From NCBI RefSeq assembly GCF_013415105.1, contig NZ_JACCDF010000010.1, positions 62,001-126,000 of the forward strand: a stretch of DNA of 64,000 bases, in the 5' to 3' direction. Shown piece by piece: positions 43,472-52,585 of the stretch; the stretch's first letter is position 1; each line of letters starts with the position of its first letter. Source of the stretch: Vreelandella salicampi (GTDB taxonomy: Bacteria; Pseudomonadota; Gammaproteobacteria; Pseudomonadales; Halomonadaceae). A program made the position numbers and the translations under genes. Under the pieces are notes generated by a model. That model was given only the letters and a program-made list of their open reading frames with translations, was not told the origin of the DNA and searched no databases.

Positions 43472-44449
43472 ATGTCTCAACGGATTCAATTTGCTAAAAC
43501 TGGTGGTTCAGAAATGCTTGAGCTGGTCGATGTGGCCCTGGATGCGCCAGCGGCTGGCGAAGTCCGCATTGCCAACAAGGCAATTGGCCTTAATTTTATC
43601 GATATCTATTTTCGCACCGGACTTTACCCTGCACCCGCCATGCCCTCGGGGCTGGGCACCGAAGGCGCTGGCGTGGTAGATGCCGTGGGCGAGGGCGTCA
43701 CCCACCTAAAAGAAGGCGATCGAGTGGCTTATGCCCAAGGCCCGCTGGGGGCTTACGCCGAGCACCATACGCTCCCTGCCGATAAAGTCGTTAAGCTGCC
43801 CGATTTTGTTGATTTTGAAACCGCTGCGGCCAGCATGCTCAAAGGGCTAACGGTGCAGTATTTACTGCGCCAAACCTACGAGCTAAAGGGCGGTGAAACG
43901 ATTTTATTCCACGCGGCAGCCGGCGGTGTCGGTTCGATTGCCTGCCAGTGGGCCAAGGCGTTAGGCGTAAAGCTGATTGGCACTGTCAGTTCACAAGATA
44001 AAGCCGATTTAGCCATGGCCAACGGTGCCTGGGCGACCATCAATTACACCGAAGAGGATGTCGTGCAGCGCGTGCGCGAGCTAACCAACGGTGAGATGTG
44101 TGACGTGGTTTACGACTCGGTGGGCAAAGATACCTGGGAGATGTCGCTGGACTGCCTGAAACCGCGTTCCTTGATGGTCAGCTTCGGCAACGCATCCGGC
44201 CCGGTTGATGGCGTGAATATCGGCATTCTCAATAAGAAAGGTTCGCTGTTTGTTACCCGTCCAAGTTTGAATGGCTACGCGGATACCCGTGAGCGCCTCG
44301 AAATGATGTGCGAGGACTTCTTTGCCATGCTGGAAAGCGGCAAGATCCATATCGACGTGGCGAACCGTTATCCGCTAAAAGACGTTGGCAAAGCCCAGGA
44401 CGCGCTGCAGAGTCGTCAGACAACCGGCTCAACGGTTTTATTGCCCTAA
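43472..44449 (+). CDS. NADPH:quinone oxidoreductase, zeta-crystallin type
   Basis: A 325-residue zinc-free medium-chain reductase. Family segments are NKAIGLNFIDIYFRTGLYP, MPSGLGTEGAGVVDAVGEGV, and the NADPH motif HAAAGGVGSIACQWAKALG near residue 150. It reduces quinones with NADPH (E. coli Qor is the reference). It is a single gene; a hairpin follows that is better placed to terminate the opposing TRAP gene. Confidence 0.92.
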   Translation: MSQRIQFAKTGGSEMLELVDVALDAPAAGEVRIANKAIGLNFIDIYFRTGLYPAPAMPSGLGTEGAGVVDAVGEGVTHLKEGDRVAYAQGPLGAYAEHHTLPADKVVKLPDFVDFETAAASMLKGLTVQYLLRQTYELKGGETILFHAAAGGVGSIACQWAKALGVKLIGTVSSQDKADLAMANGAWATINYTEEDVVQRVRELTNGEMCDVVYDSVGKDTWEMSLDCLKPRSLMVSFGNASGPVDGVNIGILNKKGSLFVTRPSLNGYADTRERLEMMCEDFFAMLESGKIHIDVANRYPLKDVGKAQDALQSRQTTGSTVLLP

Positions 44450-44474
44450 AGCGTTATTGCGTTAAAACGCAAAA

Positions 44475-44497
44475 CCGCCCTCGCAAGGCGAGGGCGG
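44475..44497 (-). terminator. Terminator of the TRAP transporter operon
   Basis: Perfect stem CCGCCCTCGC/GCGAGGGCGG. Read on the minus strand it is followed by TTTT, 27 bp after the permease stop. It may also act for the quinone reductase gene, though no T run follows on that strand. Confidence 0.75.
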
Positions 44498-44523
44498 TAA
44501 AGGGAGCAAACAGTACCTAGTGG

Positions 44524-46722
44524 CTAGCCGTAGGCCAAGTTAGGCAGCCAAGTGACCAACGCCGGGAAGAGTATCACCAGCAGTAGCCCCAACGCCTGGA
44601 TGCCCAGGAAGGGGAAGGATGAGCGGAAAATCTGCGCCATGGTGATATGCGGCGGACAGACTCCCTTGATATAGAACAGTGCATAGCCAAACGGCGGGCT
44701 CAAAAACGACATTTGCATATTGACCAGATAGATAACGCCAAACCACAGCGATACGTCGGTTGGGTCTACGCCGGGTAACCCAAGCACACCGTCAAAGGCA
44801 AGTCCCTCAATAAGCGGCACAAAGATTGGCACTGCTAGTAGTAAGATGCCTACCCAGTCGAGGAACATCCCCAACGCCACCAGTAGTACCATCATCAGCA
44901 GCAGCACCGCATAGGGCCCAAGACCCGCACCAGAAATCAGCTCCTGCACGAAGGTCTGACCGCCTTGCAAGATATAGAAGCCGACGAAGATACTGGCACC
45001 GAAGATAATCCACATCACCATGGCAGAAGCCACTAGCGTGGTCATACAGGCGGCATGCAGGTTGGCCCAGGTCAGGCGCTTGTGCATGGCGGCTACTACC
45101 AGGGCACCGAAGGTACCGATACCCGCTGCTTCCACGGGGGTGGCGATGCCGGTAAAGATGATACCCAGCACCAGCACAACCAGGACGATAGGAGCCAGCA
45201 TGTTTCGCAGCAGGCGCAGCTTTTCTTTCATGTCAACTCGGTCTTCGACCGGCATCGGCGGCGCCATGTTGATGTTTAAGGTGCCACGTATCCAGCAGTA
45301 AAAGCCGTACATGAAGGCCAGCATCAAACCGGGAATCAACGAGCCTAGATACAATTCGCCCACCGATTGCTGAGCGATGACGCCGTAGATAATCGCCAGT
45401 ATCGAGGGTGGGATGAGAATGCCCAAGGTGCCGCCGGCCATGATCGAGCCAATGGCAATTTCCGGGTCGTAGTTACGCTTGAGCATCGCTGGCAGGGCGA
45501 TCAGGCCCATGGTGACCACCGCTGCGCCAATCACGCCGACCATCGCAGCCAGTAGCGTGGATGCGATGATGGTGGCGATGGCCAGGCCTGCTTTGAGGCC
45601 ACCCATCCACTTATAGACGACGTCAAAGAGCTCCTCAATAATCCCCGCTTTTTCGAGCACCGATGCCATGAAGATGAACAGCGGAATGGCCGAGAGCTGA
45701 TAGTTGGTCATCATCGGGAAGATGCGCGACGGCATCAGATTGAGCATGTTCTGATCGCCGATTAGGTAGAGAAAAGCCACCCCTAGACCACCTGTCACGA
45801 AGGCCAGCGGCAAACCTGCTACCAGCACCACCATCAGCGAACCGAACATCACCAACGTTAAGGCACCGATGCCGACGGAGCCAAGGCTGTTTTCAAGACT
45901 TCCTGCCAGGCTGTCGTAGTCAGTAACCGCGATGTTAATTATCTCGAAGGCCACCCAAGCCGCTAGCAAGCCAGCAATGATAAGTAGCACGTGCGCGAAG
46001 GTCCGACTGCCATCATGTGAGCGCCAGTGATAGCGATATGCCTGAGCGTCACGAATCAGTTGGCCGAGCCCCTGCAGTAGCAGAAGAAGCGCGCCAAAGA
46101 AGAGCATGAATTTCACCGGGTAGAACTGGATGGCCCATTCAGTGAAAGAGGATTCGTTGGAGTAGCTGGAACCGAAAAAGTATTCATCGCTTACTGCTTG
46201 AGAGAAGAATTTCCACCCCGTAAACAGCAAGGCGATGGTGAAGATGAAGAAGAAAACCGAGGTCACCAAGTCCAGCGCCGCTTTGTTAAGTGGCTTTGCC
46301 CGGGTGTACAGAATATCGACACGGACATGGCCACCTTCGCGAAGGGCATAAGCACCGGCAATCAAGTACTGCATGCCGAACATCAACGTCATCGACTCAT
46401 GCACCCAGTTAGTCGGCGAGTTGAAGGCATAGCGCATCAACACTTCGTAGGCGAAGACGAAGGGTGCGATCAACGCCCAATAGGCCACATAGCGGCCGGA
46501 AAACCCGGAAATGCGGTCAACAATGATGGTAAATACGTTACCCGGTGGCTGGTAAGCCGCCTCAACCTCTTCGCCAGGAGGGACTTCGGCAACGTTACCA
46601 CCATCAATGGTAGCGCCACGACGGAAGCTACGATCGACGAAAAACATCACCACCAGTGGCAAAAGAATCAGCACCGACCAGTAAAGCCAGTGTGGAAGAA
46701 CGAAATCGATATTAAGATTCAT
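44524..46722 (-). CDS. TRAP transporter fused permease (DctQ-DctM)
   Basis: A 732-residue membrane protein. The N-terminal part (about 1-235) is the small DctQ subunit with four helices (RYAFNSPTNWVHESMTLMFG is typical). The C-terminal part (about 265-732) is the large DctM subunit with about twelve helices (IGAAVVTMGLIALPAMLKRN, GGTLGILIPPSILAIIYGV). The fusion occurs in some TRAP systems. The ATG at 46722 is chosen because GGAGGA lies at the right distance. With the binding protein upstream it imports an organic acid using the sodium gradient. Confidence 0.95.
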   Translation of the reverse strand: MNLNIDFVLPHWLYWSVLILLPLVVMFFVDRSFRRGATIDGGNVAEVPPGEEVEAAYQPPGNVFTIIVDRISGFSGRYVAYWALIAPFVFAYEVLMRYAFNSPTNWVHESMTLMFGMQYLIAGAYALREGGHVRVDILYTRAKPLNKAALDLVTSVFFFIFTIALLFTGWKFFSQAVSDEYFFGSSYSNESSFTEWAIQFYPVKFMLFFGALLLLLQGLGQLIRDAQAYRYHWRSHDGSRTFAHVLLIIAGLLAAWVAFEIINIAVTDYDSLAGSLENSLGSVGIGALTLVMFGSLMVVLVAGLPLAFVTGGLGVAFLYLIGDQNMLNLMPSRIFPMMTNYQLSAIPLFIFMASVLEKAGIIEELFDVVYKWMGGLKAGLAIATIIASTLLAAMVGVIGAAVVTMGLIALPAMLKRNYDPEIAIGSIMAGGTLGILIPPSILAIIYGVIAQQSVGELYLGSLIPGLMLAFMYGFYCWIRGTLNINMAPPMPVEDRVDMKEKLRLLRNMLAPIVLVVLVLGIIFTGIATPVEAAGIGTFGALVVAAMHKRLTWANLHAACMTTLVASAMVMWIIFGASIFVGFYILQGGQTFVQELISGAGLGPYAVLLLMMVLLVALGMFLDWVGILLLAVPIFVPLIEGLAFDGVLGLPGVDPTDVSLWFGVIYLVNMQMSFLSPPFGYALFYIKGVCPPHITMAQIFRSSFPFLGIQALGLLLVILFPALVTWLPNLAYG

Positions 46723-46815
46723 GGACACTCCTCCGTGACACCATCACTCATCGGCGACGGTTCCGGATCATCGAGTCGAGGGGATGCGGAACAATAGTGG
46801 TTATTCTGGCCAAAA

Positions 46816-46846
46816 CGGGTGTTGCGATTTTGCTTCGCAACACCCG
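46816..46846 (-). terminator. Hairpin between the TRAP binding protein and permease
   Basis: Perfect 12-bp arms CGGGTGTTGCGA and TCGCAACACCCG with a 7-nt loop. On the minus strand it is followed by TTTT. It lies within the operon, between the gene for the binding protein and the permease, so it may act as a partial terminator or stabilise the upstream mRNA. Confidence 0.7.
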
Positions 46847-46877
46847 ATTGTCGAACAGGTAGGTCAGACGTTGAGCA

Positions 46878-48062
46878 TCAAGCGTTGAGCTCGTAACCCT
46901 GTATGTCCTCCTCGGTGACCAACCCTACCGCAGGATCCATCATGGTGTTGAGGTGCGCTCTAAACAGGCGGGCAGCATCTGGATCTTTGTTGGCCCACTT
47001 GAACCATAGCGGGATGGCGGCATCGCGGAAGCGGCTGGCATCGTTTTCGGTAAGGTGGATGATCTCCACGCCCTTCTCGCGGTATTTGGGCCATGCTTCG
47101 GCGTTGGCTTTTTGGATCGCCGCATAGTGCTCGCGTGAATAGGCGGCTACCAAGTCGTGCATCAGATCCTGGGTTTGCGGTGACATACGCTCGAAGGTGC
47201 GACGGTTGACGGAGATGTCCATCAAGTCGACAGCCTGGTGCAAGCAGGGCGTAGAAGGCGGCCCCATGATGATGTAGTCGGCCACTTGCCAGAAGCCTAG
47301 CTCGTAATTGACCGCTGCGCCGGTGTAATCGGCTGCGTCGATGATGCCCTTTTCAAGCGCTGGATAGACCTCGGAACCCGGCAGCAGAGTCGTTTGCGCA
47401 CCGATTGAAGCGAAGGTTTCGGCAACGATACCCCCCGGCATGCGAATCTTAACCCCTTTGAAATCATCGAAGCTGCGCAACGGAACCTTGGAGTGAATTA
47501 GGTTGAGGTCGTGATGGACATAGCCCAGCAGCTCCTGACCCTGCTTGCGGTAGAGGTCCTTGGCGATACCAAAGCCACCGTAAGCGCCGAACATCATATC
47601 CCACTGGTGTGGCACAGAAAGGCCCATCGGGTAGGCGGTAAGGAATACACCGGCGGGCATTTTGCCAGGCCAGTAGACGGTAAACCAGTTTTGGCCGTCG
47701 AGGACGCCGTTGCGCACCGCATCAGCGACTTCAAAAGCACCTGCTACAGCACCGGCGGGGAAGGGCTCGATGCGCACTTCGCCCCCTGTCGCCTCGGCAA
47801 CACCAGCGGCCCACTCCTCAAAGATTCGGTAGCCCGTCGTACCCGGCTGCCAAGAGGACTGCATGCGAATGCGGATGCCTTCCTGAGCCTGAACGTTACC
47901 AATCCAAGGCGCGGCGACGGCAGCAGCGGAACCTACCGCGGCGGTTTTGAGGAAGTTGCGTCGCGTGGTCGAGGCATTCGAAGCGTTAGTTAAAAGAGAA
48001 GGCTGTTCGGTCGATGTAGAAATAGAAGACGGTTCATTAACGTTGTGCTTGTTATTTGGCAT
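46878..48062 (-). CDS. TRAP transporter substrate-binding protein, Tat-exported
   Basis: A 394-residue protein. A long N-terminus carries the twin-arginine signal TTRRNFLKTAAVGSA (Arg34, Arg35), with cleavage near VQAQ. The mature part is DctP/TAXI-like (IRIRMQSSWQPGTTGYRIF, then FDDFKGVKIRMPGGIVAETF). Arg in KIRMPGG is the usual ligand for the carboxylate of the substrate. LNLIHSKVPL and the 2-oxoacid-type segment ADYTGAAVNYELGFWQVADY suggest an organic acid ligand. It is first of the two-gene TRAP operon. Confidence 0.93.
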   Translation of the reverse strand: MPNNKHNVNEPSSISTSTEQPSLLTNASNASTTRRNFLKTAAVGSAAAVAAPWIGNVQAQEGIRIRMQSSWQPGTTGYRIFEEWAAGVAEATGGEVRIEPFPAGAVAGAFEVADAVRNGVLDGQNWFTVYWPGKMPAGVFLTAYPMGLSVPHQWDMMFGAYGGFGIAKDLYRKQGQELLGYVHHDLNLIHSKVPLRSFDDFKGVKIRMPGGIVAETFASIGAQTTLLPGSEVYPALEKGIIDAADYTGAAVNYELGFWQVADYIIMGPPSTPCLHQAVDLMDISVNRRTFERMSPQTQDLMHDLVAAYSREHYAAIQKANAEAWPKYREKGVEIIHLTENDASRFRDAAIPLWFKWANKDPDAARLFRAHLNTMMDPAVGLVTEEDIQGYELNA

Positions 48063-48301
48063 GTTGGAAACTCCAGCAGTGGTTCAGACCACAGATTTTT
48101 TTGTATTCCTATACTGAAAAGTGCACCACTTAGGGTCTCCCTGTGGCACAAGTAAGGTAATGCCTAACGTAAAAGCATCACTTCACGTAAAGAGAATTTA
48201 GCGAGTCCTGAGCTAAGAGCCAATTATTTTTTTCAACGGTCGCCATAGTAAGGCGAATGACTAAGGTAAAAATGGCGACATTTATTGAAGCCTAAGCACC
48301 G

Positions 48302-49228
48302 TTAGTCCACATCGACATATGCCCCCATGTGACGCATGCGTTGCTCAAATTTCGAAACGTTGTCGACCAAATCGTTAGGGCCGAAGGCGACACACTCCGC
48401 CAAAATCGCTTCGATCAGTGTGATCGCGGACAGAATCGAGGGAAAGAAATGGGGCGTCGTGTTGGCGACGTTAAACGTGATTTGCGCGCCCGGCACTAGC
48501 GGTGACCGCATGGTGTCCGTCACCACGATGGCTTTCACCCCGTTAGCGCGGGTGACATCTAGCGCTTTAACCGTTTCGGCGCAGTAAGGCTCAAAACCGA
48601 AGACGACCACAACATCGTCCTCATCAAAGCGGTCAAGCTCGGTCAAAAGCCCGCCTTCCAGGCCGCGAATGAGATGGATATCTGGTATCGCGATGCGCCC
48701 CACGTAGGCGAAGTGGTAGGCGCAGGCAAACGTATCGCGAAACCCAACCACTGCCACTTTGCGTGCGCCCAGAATCATCTGGGCGGCGTCGCGAACGCGT
48801 GATTGATTGTCGGCGGTAAATAGGCGGCCAATATTATCGAAGGCCGCATCGCCGACATCAAGGAACACTCGGTCATCAGTCTGGCTGGCTAGGTTGCGTA
48901 ACTGGCTGGCGCGTCCGGAAAACTCGACCGGTCCCGCTTGTACCGCCGACTGAAACACGTCGCGAAATAGCTCATAGCTATCAAACCCCAGCCTTTTGGC
49001 CAAGCGGACAAGCGTAGAAGGGGTAACCTCTGCCGCCGCTGCGGATTTACGAATCGATTGAAAGGCAATATCCAACGGGTGCTCGAGAACATAGCCCGCG
49101 GCCAGTTTGAGCTGGGGGCTAAGGTCAGAATAAGCCTCTGCCAGTTGTTGATTAATCTCATCTGGGCGAACAGAGGGTGGCGTAACGGGCAAGAACTCTG
49201 TTGGGTCATGCTGAGTAGGGTCTGACAT
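48302..49228 (-). CDS. RpiR/MurR family transcriptional regulator
   Basis: A 308-residue protein. The N-terminal HTH_6 domain (about 22-98) contains SIRKSAAAAEVTPSTLVRLA and KRLGFDSYELFRDVFQ. The C-terminal SIS domain (about 135-275) contains KVAVVGFRDTFACAYHFAYV and DDVVVVFGFEPYCAETV. RpiR-type regulators sense phosphosugars or metabolites through the SIS domain. The gene lies between the TRAP operon and the divergent CoA-pathway operon and probably controls both. AGGAG precedes the ATG. Confidence 0.92.
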   Translation of the reverse strand: MSDPTQHDPTEFLPVTPPSVRPDEINQQLAEAYSDLSPQLKLAAGYVLEHPLDIAFQSIRKSAAAAEVTPSTLVRLAKRLGFDSYELFRDVFQSAVQAGPVEFSGRASQLRNLASQTDDRVFLDVGDAAFDNIGRLFTADNQSRVRDAAQMILGARKVAVVGFRDTFACAYHFAYVGRIAIPDIHLIRGLEGGLLTELDRFDEDDVVVVFGFEPYCAETVKALDVTRANGVKAIVVTDTMRSPLVPGAQITFNVANTTPHFFPSILSAITLIEAILAECVAFGPNDLVDNVSKFEQRMRHMGAYVDVD

Positions 49229-49396
49229 ACACGGCTCCTAATCCTCGGCAGCATGCGAAAAAGTGGGGCATTGTAACCCACGGCTGGTGCGGTGGGCATC
49301 GCTGTGTCGAGTGGAAGAGATACATTTGTTTCATTGTTGATTGGTAACGGTACGAGTGTGTTGACGAGGGTGAATTCCGTGGACTACGATACGAGT

Positions 49397-49441
49397 AAAA
49401 CAATTGTGTTTAATTAAATGTATTTATAACACAAATGTTTT
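49397..49441. promoter_or_regulatory. Likely operator: 14-bp inverted repeat in the divergent promoter
   Basis: AAAACAATTGTGTT (49397-49410) and AACACAAATGTTTT (49428-49441) are inverted copies with one mismatch, separated by 17 bp of AT-rich sequence. It lies between the RpiR-type regulator (start 49228) and the hydratase operon (start 49513), the expected place for its binding site. Confidence 0.6.
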
Positions 49442-49512
49442 ATTCGGCGCGATGCGCACGTTCGCATTACCCACCCACGCTTAACGATTTATCGCAGGCT
49501 TTGACTACCATT

Positions 49513-50358
49513 ATGCCGATTCACACCCCCTATCACGTCTCGCCTCGCTTCACGCTAACAGCCGATGCGATACCACCCTATGAAACACTGCTGGTTTCTT
49601 TGCAGGAGCAGGTGCTCGAAATTCGTTTTAATCGCCCGCACCGGCTCAATGCGGTGGTGGAAGCGTTTTATACCGAGCTGCTTGATGCGCTCGCAGTGGC
49701 TGAGCGGGCGGAAAACGTGCGTGCCGTGGTGTTAACCGGCGAAGGGCGGGCATTCTGCGTTGGCGCCGATATGAAAGAGCATGGCGGTGCTGCGCGTACA
49801 CTCTATCAACGCCGCCAGTACTTGCAGCTGGGCAACGATGTTTGTGAAGCGGTTTATCGGCTGAAAAAGCCCGTAGTAGCGGCGATCAATGGTTACGCCC
49901 TGGGCGCCGGTGCGGAAATGGCAGTGGCCTGTGACTTTATTGTGATGGCTGAAAATGCACAGATAGGCTTCCCCGAGACGAGTATCGGTACCTGCGTAGG
50001 CGGTGGAGTCTCGAAGGTTTTACCGCAAATTGTCGGGCTCGTACAGGCGCGGCGACTGCTGTTCACTGGTGAGAAAATTACCGGCACGGAGGCGGCGCGT
50101 ATCTCGCTGGCACTGGCCGCTTACCCGCAAGACCAACTGCTCGTCGAAGCCCATGTGCTCGGCGCAAAACTCGCCGAGCAGGCCCCGGTGTCGATGGCCA
50201 TGCTTAAACGCTTAGTGAATGTTAGCAGTGCCAACGATGTCGATAGCCATCTCCAGCAGGAGCTAGACGCCGTTTTCACCTGCTCGACCACGGATGACTG
50301 GCAGGAGGGCGTGGATGCCTTCGCGCAAAAGCGCAAGCCGAGCTTCCAAGGTCGCTAA
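49513..50358 (+). CDS. Enoyl-CoA hydratase/isomerase family protein (first)
   Basis: A 281-residue crotonase-fold protein. CoA-binding and oxyanion segments are RAFCVGADMKEHG and AINGYALGAGAEMAVACDF; the second acidic region is IGFPETSIGTCVGGGVSKVL. Glu in FPETSIG is one of the two catalytic-type positions. It is first in a three-gene operon with an ADP-forming acyl-CoA synthetase and a second hydratase. The ATG at 49513 is the first that gives a normal family N-terminus; no strong ribosome site is seen. Confidence 0.88.
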   Translation: MPIHTPYHVSPRFTLTADAIPPYETLLVSLQEQVLEIRFNRPHRLNAVVEAFYTELLDALAVAERAENVRAVVLTGEGRAFCVGADMKEHGGAARTLYQRRQYLQLGNDVCEAVYRLKKPVVAAINGYALGAGAEMAVACDFIVMAENAQIGFPETSIGTCVGGGVSKVLPQIVGLVQARRLLFTGEKITGTEAARISLALAAYPQDQLLVEAHVLGAKLAEQAPVSMAMLKRLVNVSSANDVDSHLQQELDAVFTCSTTDDWQEGVDAFAQKRKPSFQGR

Positions 50359-50419
50359 CCCGTTTGTTTTTCTCGTCTCAAGGCAGTCTTGCTGTATTGC
50401 AAAGGTTAAAGGTTTAGGC

Positions 50420-52585
50420 ATGAATCCGATTGAAGGTCATCTTCCCCTGCGTAGCCCGCTTCACGATATTTTAGCGCCCACCAGTATTGCTGTGGTGGGG
50501 GCATCTGCCGACCCAACCAAACGCGGCTACAAAGCCATGGTAGGCCTAATTAAAGACGGTTACCGAGGCGAGATTTACCCGGTTAATCCCAAAGCCGATA
50601 TGATCTTAGGGGTAAAAGCGTGGCCATCGGTGGCAGACATTCCGGGTAATCCAGCGCTTGCGCTGATTTGTACCCCTGCAGCGACCATCCCGGGGTTAAT
50701 TGGCGAGTGCGGCCGGCACGGCATCAAAGGCGCGGTCATTCTTGCCAGCGGCTTCGGCGAAGTGGGGGACGCAGGGGCGCGCCTTGATCAGGCAATGATG
50801 GCCGAGGCGCGTGCTCATGGCGTGCGTATTATCGGCCCCAATACATCGGGTGTGTTCAACCTACACCATCGGCTGAACTTGCTTGCCCTCGATAACGTTA
50901 AGCCCGGGAATATTGGGATAGTGTCGCAGTCGGGCAACATGCTGTTGTCGCTGGCGTTAGAAGCGCAGCACAACGGCCAAGTTGGGTTTAGCACCTACAT
51001 TGGCCCGGGAAACCAGAGCGATATCGGCTTTAACGACTACCTGCGCTATCTCGGTGAGGATGAGCACACACGCGTTGCCACGCTTTATGTGGAAGGCTTT
51101 CGCGACGGCCGCAAGTTCCTGCAGGTCGCCCGCGATGTGACGGCGATGAAGCCGGTGGTGGTGTACAAATCTGGCTCCACTGAGCAAGGCCAAAAAGCGG
51201 CCAGTTCGCATACTGGGGCGCTAGCGGGCAGTTACCAAATGACGGTGGACCTGCTGCGCCAATCTGGCGTGAGTGTGGTGCAGTACTCCGATGAAATTTT
51301 GCCGGTGGCCGAAGGCTTGGGCCTTTTGCAGAAAGCGTGCGGCAAGCGCGTAGCGGTGATCGCCGACGGCGGCGGCCAGGCGACTATTGCCTCTGACCGC
51401 TTAGCCGAAACTGGCCTGACCCTTGCCGAGCTCTCGGATGAAACGCGTGCCAAACTACGCGAGATACTGTTTCCTCAGGCCTCTACCGCAAACCCCGTGG
51501 ACGTTGCTGGCACATCGGATGCCAACCCGTCGCTGCTTGCCACATGTATGGAGATTGTCGCCTCCGACGATAACGTCGATAGCGTGTTTCTCGTGGGGAT
51601 GTTCGGCGGCTACAGCTTGCGCTTTGCCGAGTCACTGCTGGGTGACGAGATGCGCGGCGCCGAGGCGATGGTGGATCTGTCCCATAGTACCTCAAAGCCG
51701 CTAGTGGTTTACAGTCTTTACGCGCCGGTCAAGCCGCCTGCACTTCGGCGCTTACACGAAGCGGGCCTGCCGGTTTACACCTCAATTGAGCACGCCGTGC
51801 GGGTGCTTGCAGCACTCGGTGAGCGCGGCGAGTATCTAGCGCAATGCGCCGTATTGAAGCCCGAAAAACAAACACAAGCCACGGAAAATGGGCGAACGTT
51901 GCTACGCCAGGCGCAAGCTCAGGGGCGTGACTTGTTAGAGTTTGAAGCAAAAACGCTTCTCGCGGAGCACGGTATCCGCGTGCCGGTCGAGCGCGTCGTT
52001 CGCCGTGTCGATGAGCTTGGTGAAATTGCCCGCGAGTTTGGCGCTCAGCCGCTGGCGATGAAGGTAGTATCGAAAGATATTCTGCATAAATCCGAGGCGG
52101 GCGGCGTTAAACTTAATTTAGTCGGTGAGGCGGCACTGCGGGGCGGTTTTGATCAGATTATGGCGTCCGCCCGTGTTTATGATGCTAACGCCGACATCGA
52201 GGGCGTATTGGTAACGCCCATGGCGGAAAAGGGCCTTGAGGTGATCATCGGCATGATGCGCGACCCGATTTTTGGCCCGGTGTTGATGTTTGGCCTTGGT
52301 GGTGTGTTTGTCGAGATTCTTGAAGACGTGGCCTTCCGCGCCATACCGCTTAGCCACCATGATGCTGCCGCGATGGTGGAGCAAATCAAAGCGAAGAAAC
52401 TTTTCGAAGGCGTGCGCGGCGCCTCAGCGATTAATAAAGGGGCACTCGTTGAGCTTCTGCTCAGCGTTTCACGTATCGTAGAAGCCTACCCCCACATTGC
52501 TGAATTGGATATGAACCCGGTGATTGCCTACTCCGATGGCTACGCCGTGGTGGATGCGCGAATTATTGTTGAGGAGCCCCAATGA
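50420..52585 (+). CDS. ADP-forming acyl-CoA synthetase (acetate-CoA ligase family)
   Basis: A 721-residue fused enzyme. The CoA-binding domain (about 10-105) starts SIAVVGASADPTKRGYKAM. Two succinyl-CoA-synthetase-like domains follow, with the phosphohistidine-type segment ASSHTGALAGS near residue 265. A C-terminal ATP-grasp domain (about 500-715) has PLAMKVVSKDILHKSEAGGV and GVLVTPMAEKGLEVIIGMMR, then MFGLGGVFVEILED. It makes an acyl-CoA from a carboxylic acid, ATP and CoA, giving ADP. The stop overlaps the next gene by 4 bp. Confidence 0.92.
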   Translation: MNPIEGHLPLRSPLHDILAPTSIAVVGASADPTKRGYKAMVGLIKDGYRGEIYPVNPKADMILGVKAWPSVADIPGNPALALICTPAATIPGLIGECGRHGIKGAVILASGFGEVGDAGARLDQAMMAEARAHGVRIIGPNTSGVFNLHHRLNLLALDNVKPGNIGIVSQSGNMLLSLALEAQHNGQVGFSTYIGPGNQSDIGFNDYLRYLGEDEHTRVATLYVEGFRDGRKFLQVARDVTAMKPVVVYKSGSTEQGQKAASSHTGALAGSYQMTVDLLRQSGVSVVQYSDEILPVAEGLGLLQKACGKRVAVIADGGGQATIASDRLAETGLTLAELSDETRAKLREILFPQASTANPVDVAGTSDANPSLLATCMEIVASDDNVDSVFLVGMFGGYSLRFAESLLGDEMRGAEAMVDLSHSTSKPLVVYSLYAPVKPPALRRLHEAGLPVYTSIEHAVRVLAALGERGEYLAQCAVLKPEKQTQATENGRTLLRQAQAQGRDLLEFEAKTLLAEHGIRVPVERVVRRVDELGEIAREFGAQPLAMKVVSKDILHKSEAGGVKLNLVGEAALRGGFDQIMASARVYDANADIEGVLVTPMAEKGLEVIIGMMRDPIFGPVLMFGLGGVFVEILEDVAFRAIPLSHHDAAAMVEQIKAKKLFEGVRGASAINKGALVELLLSVSRIVEAYPHIAELDMNPVIAYSDGYAVVDARIIVEEPQ

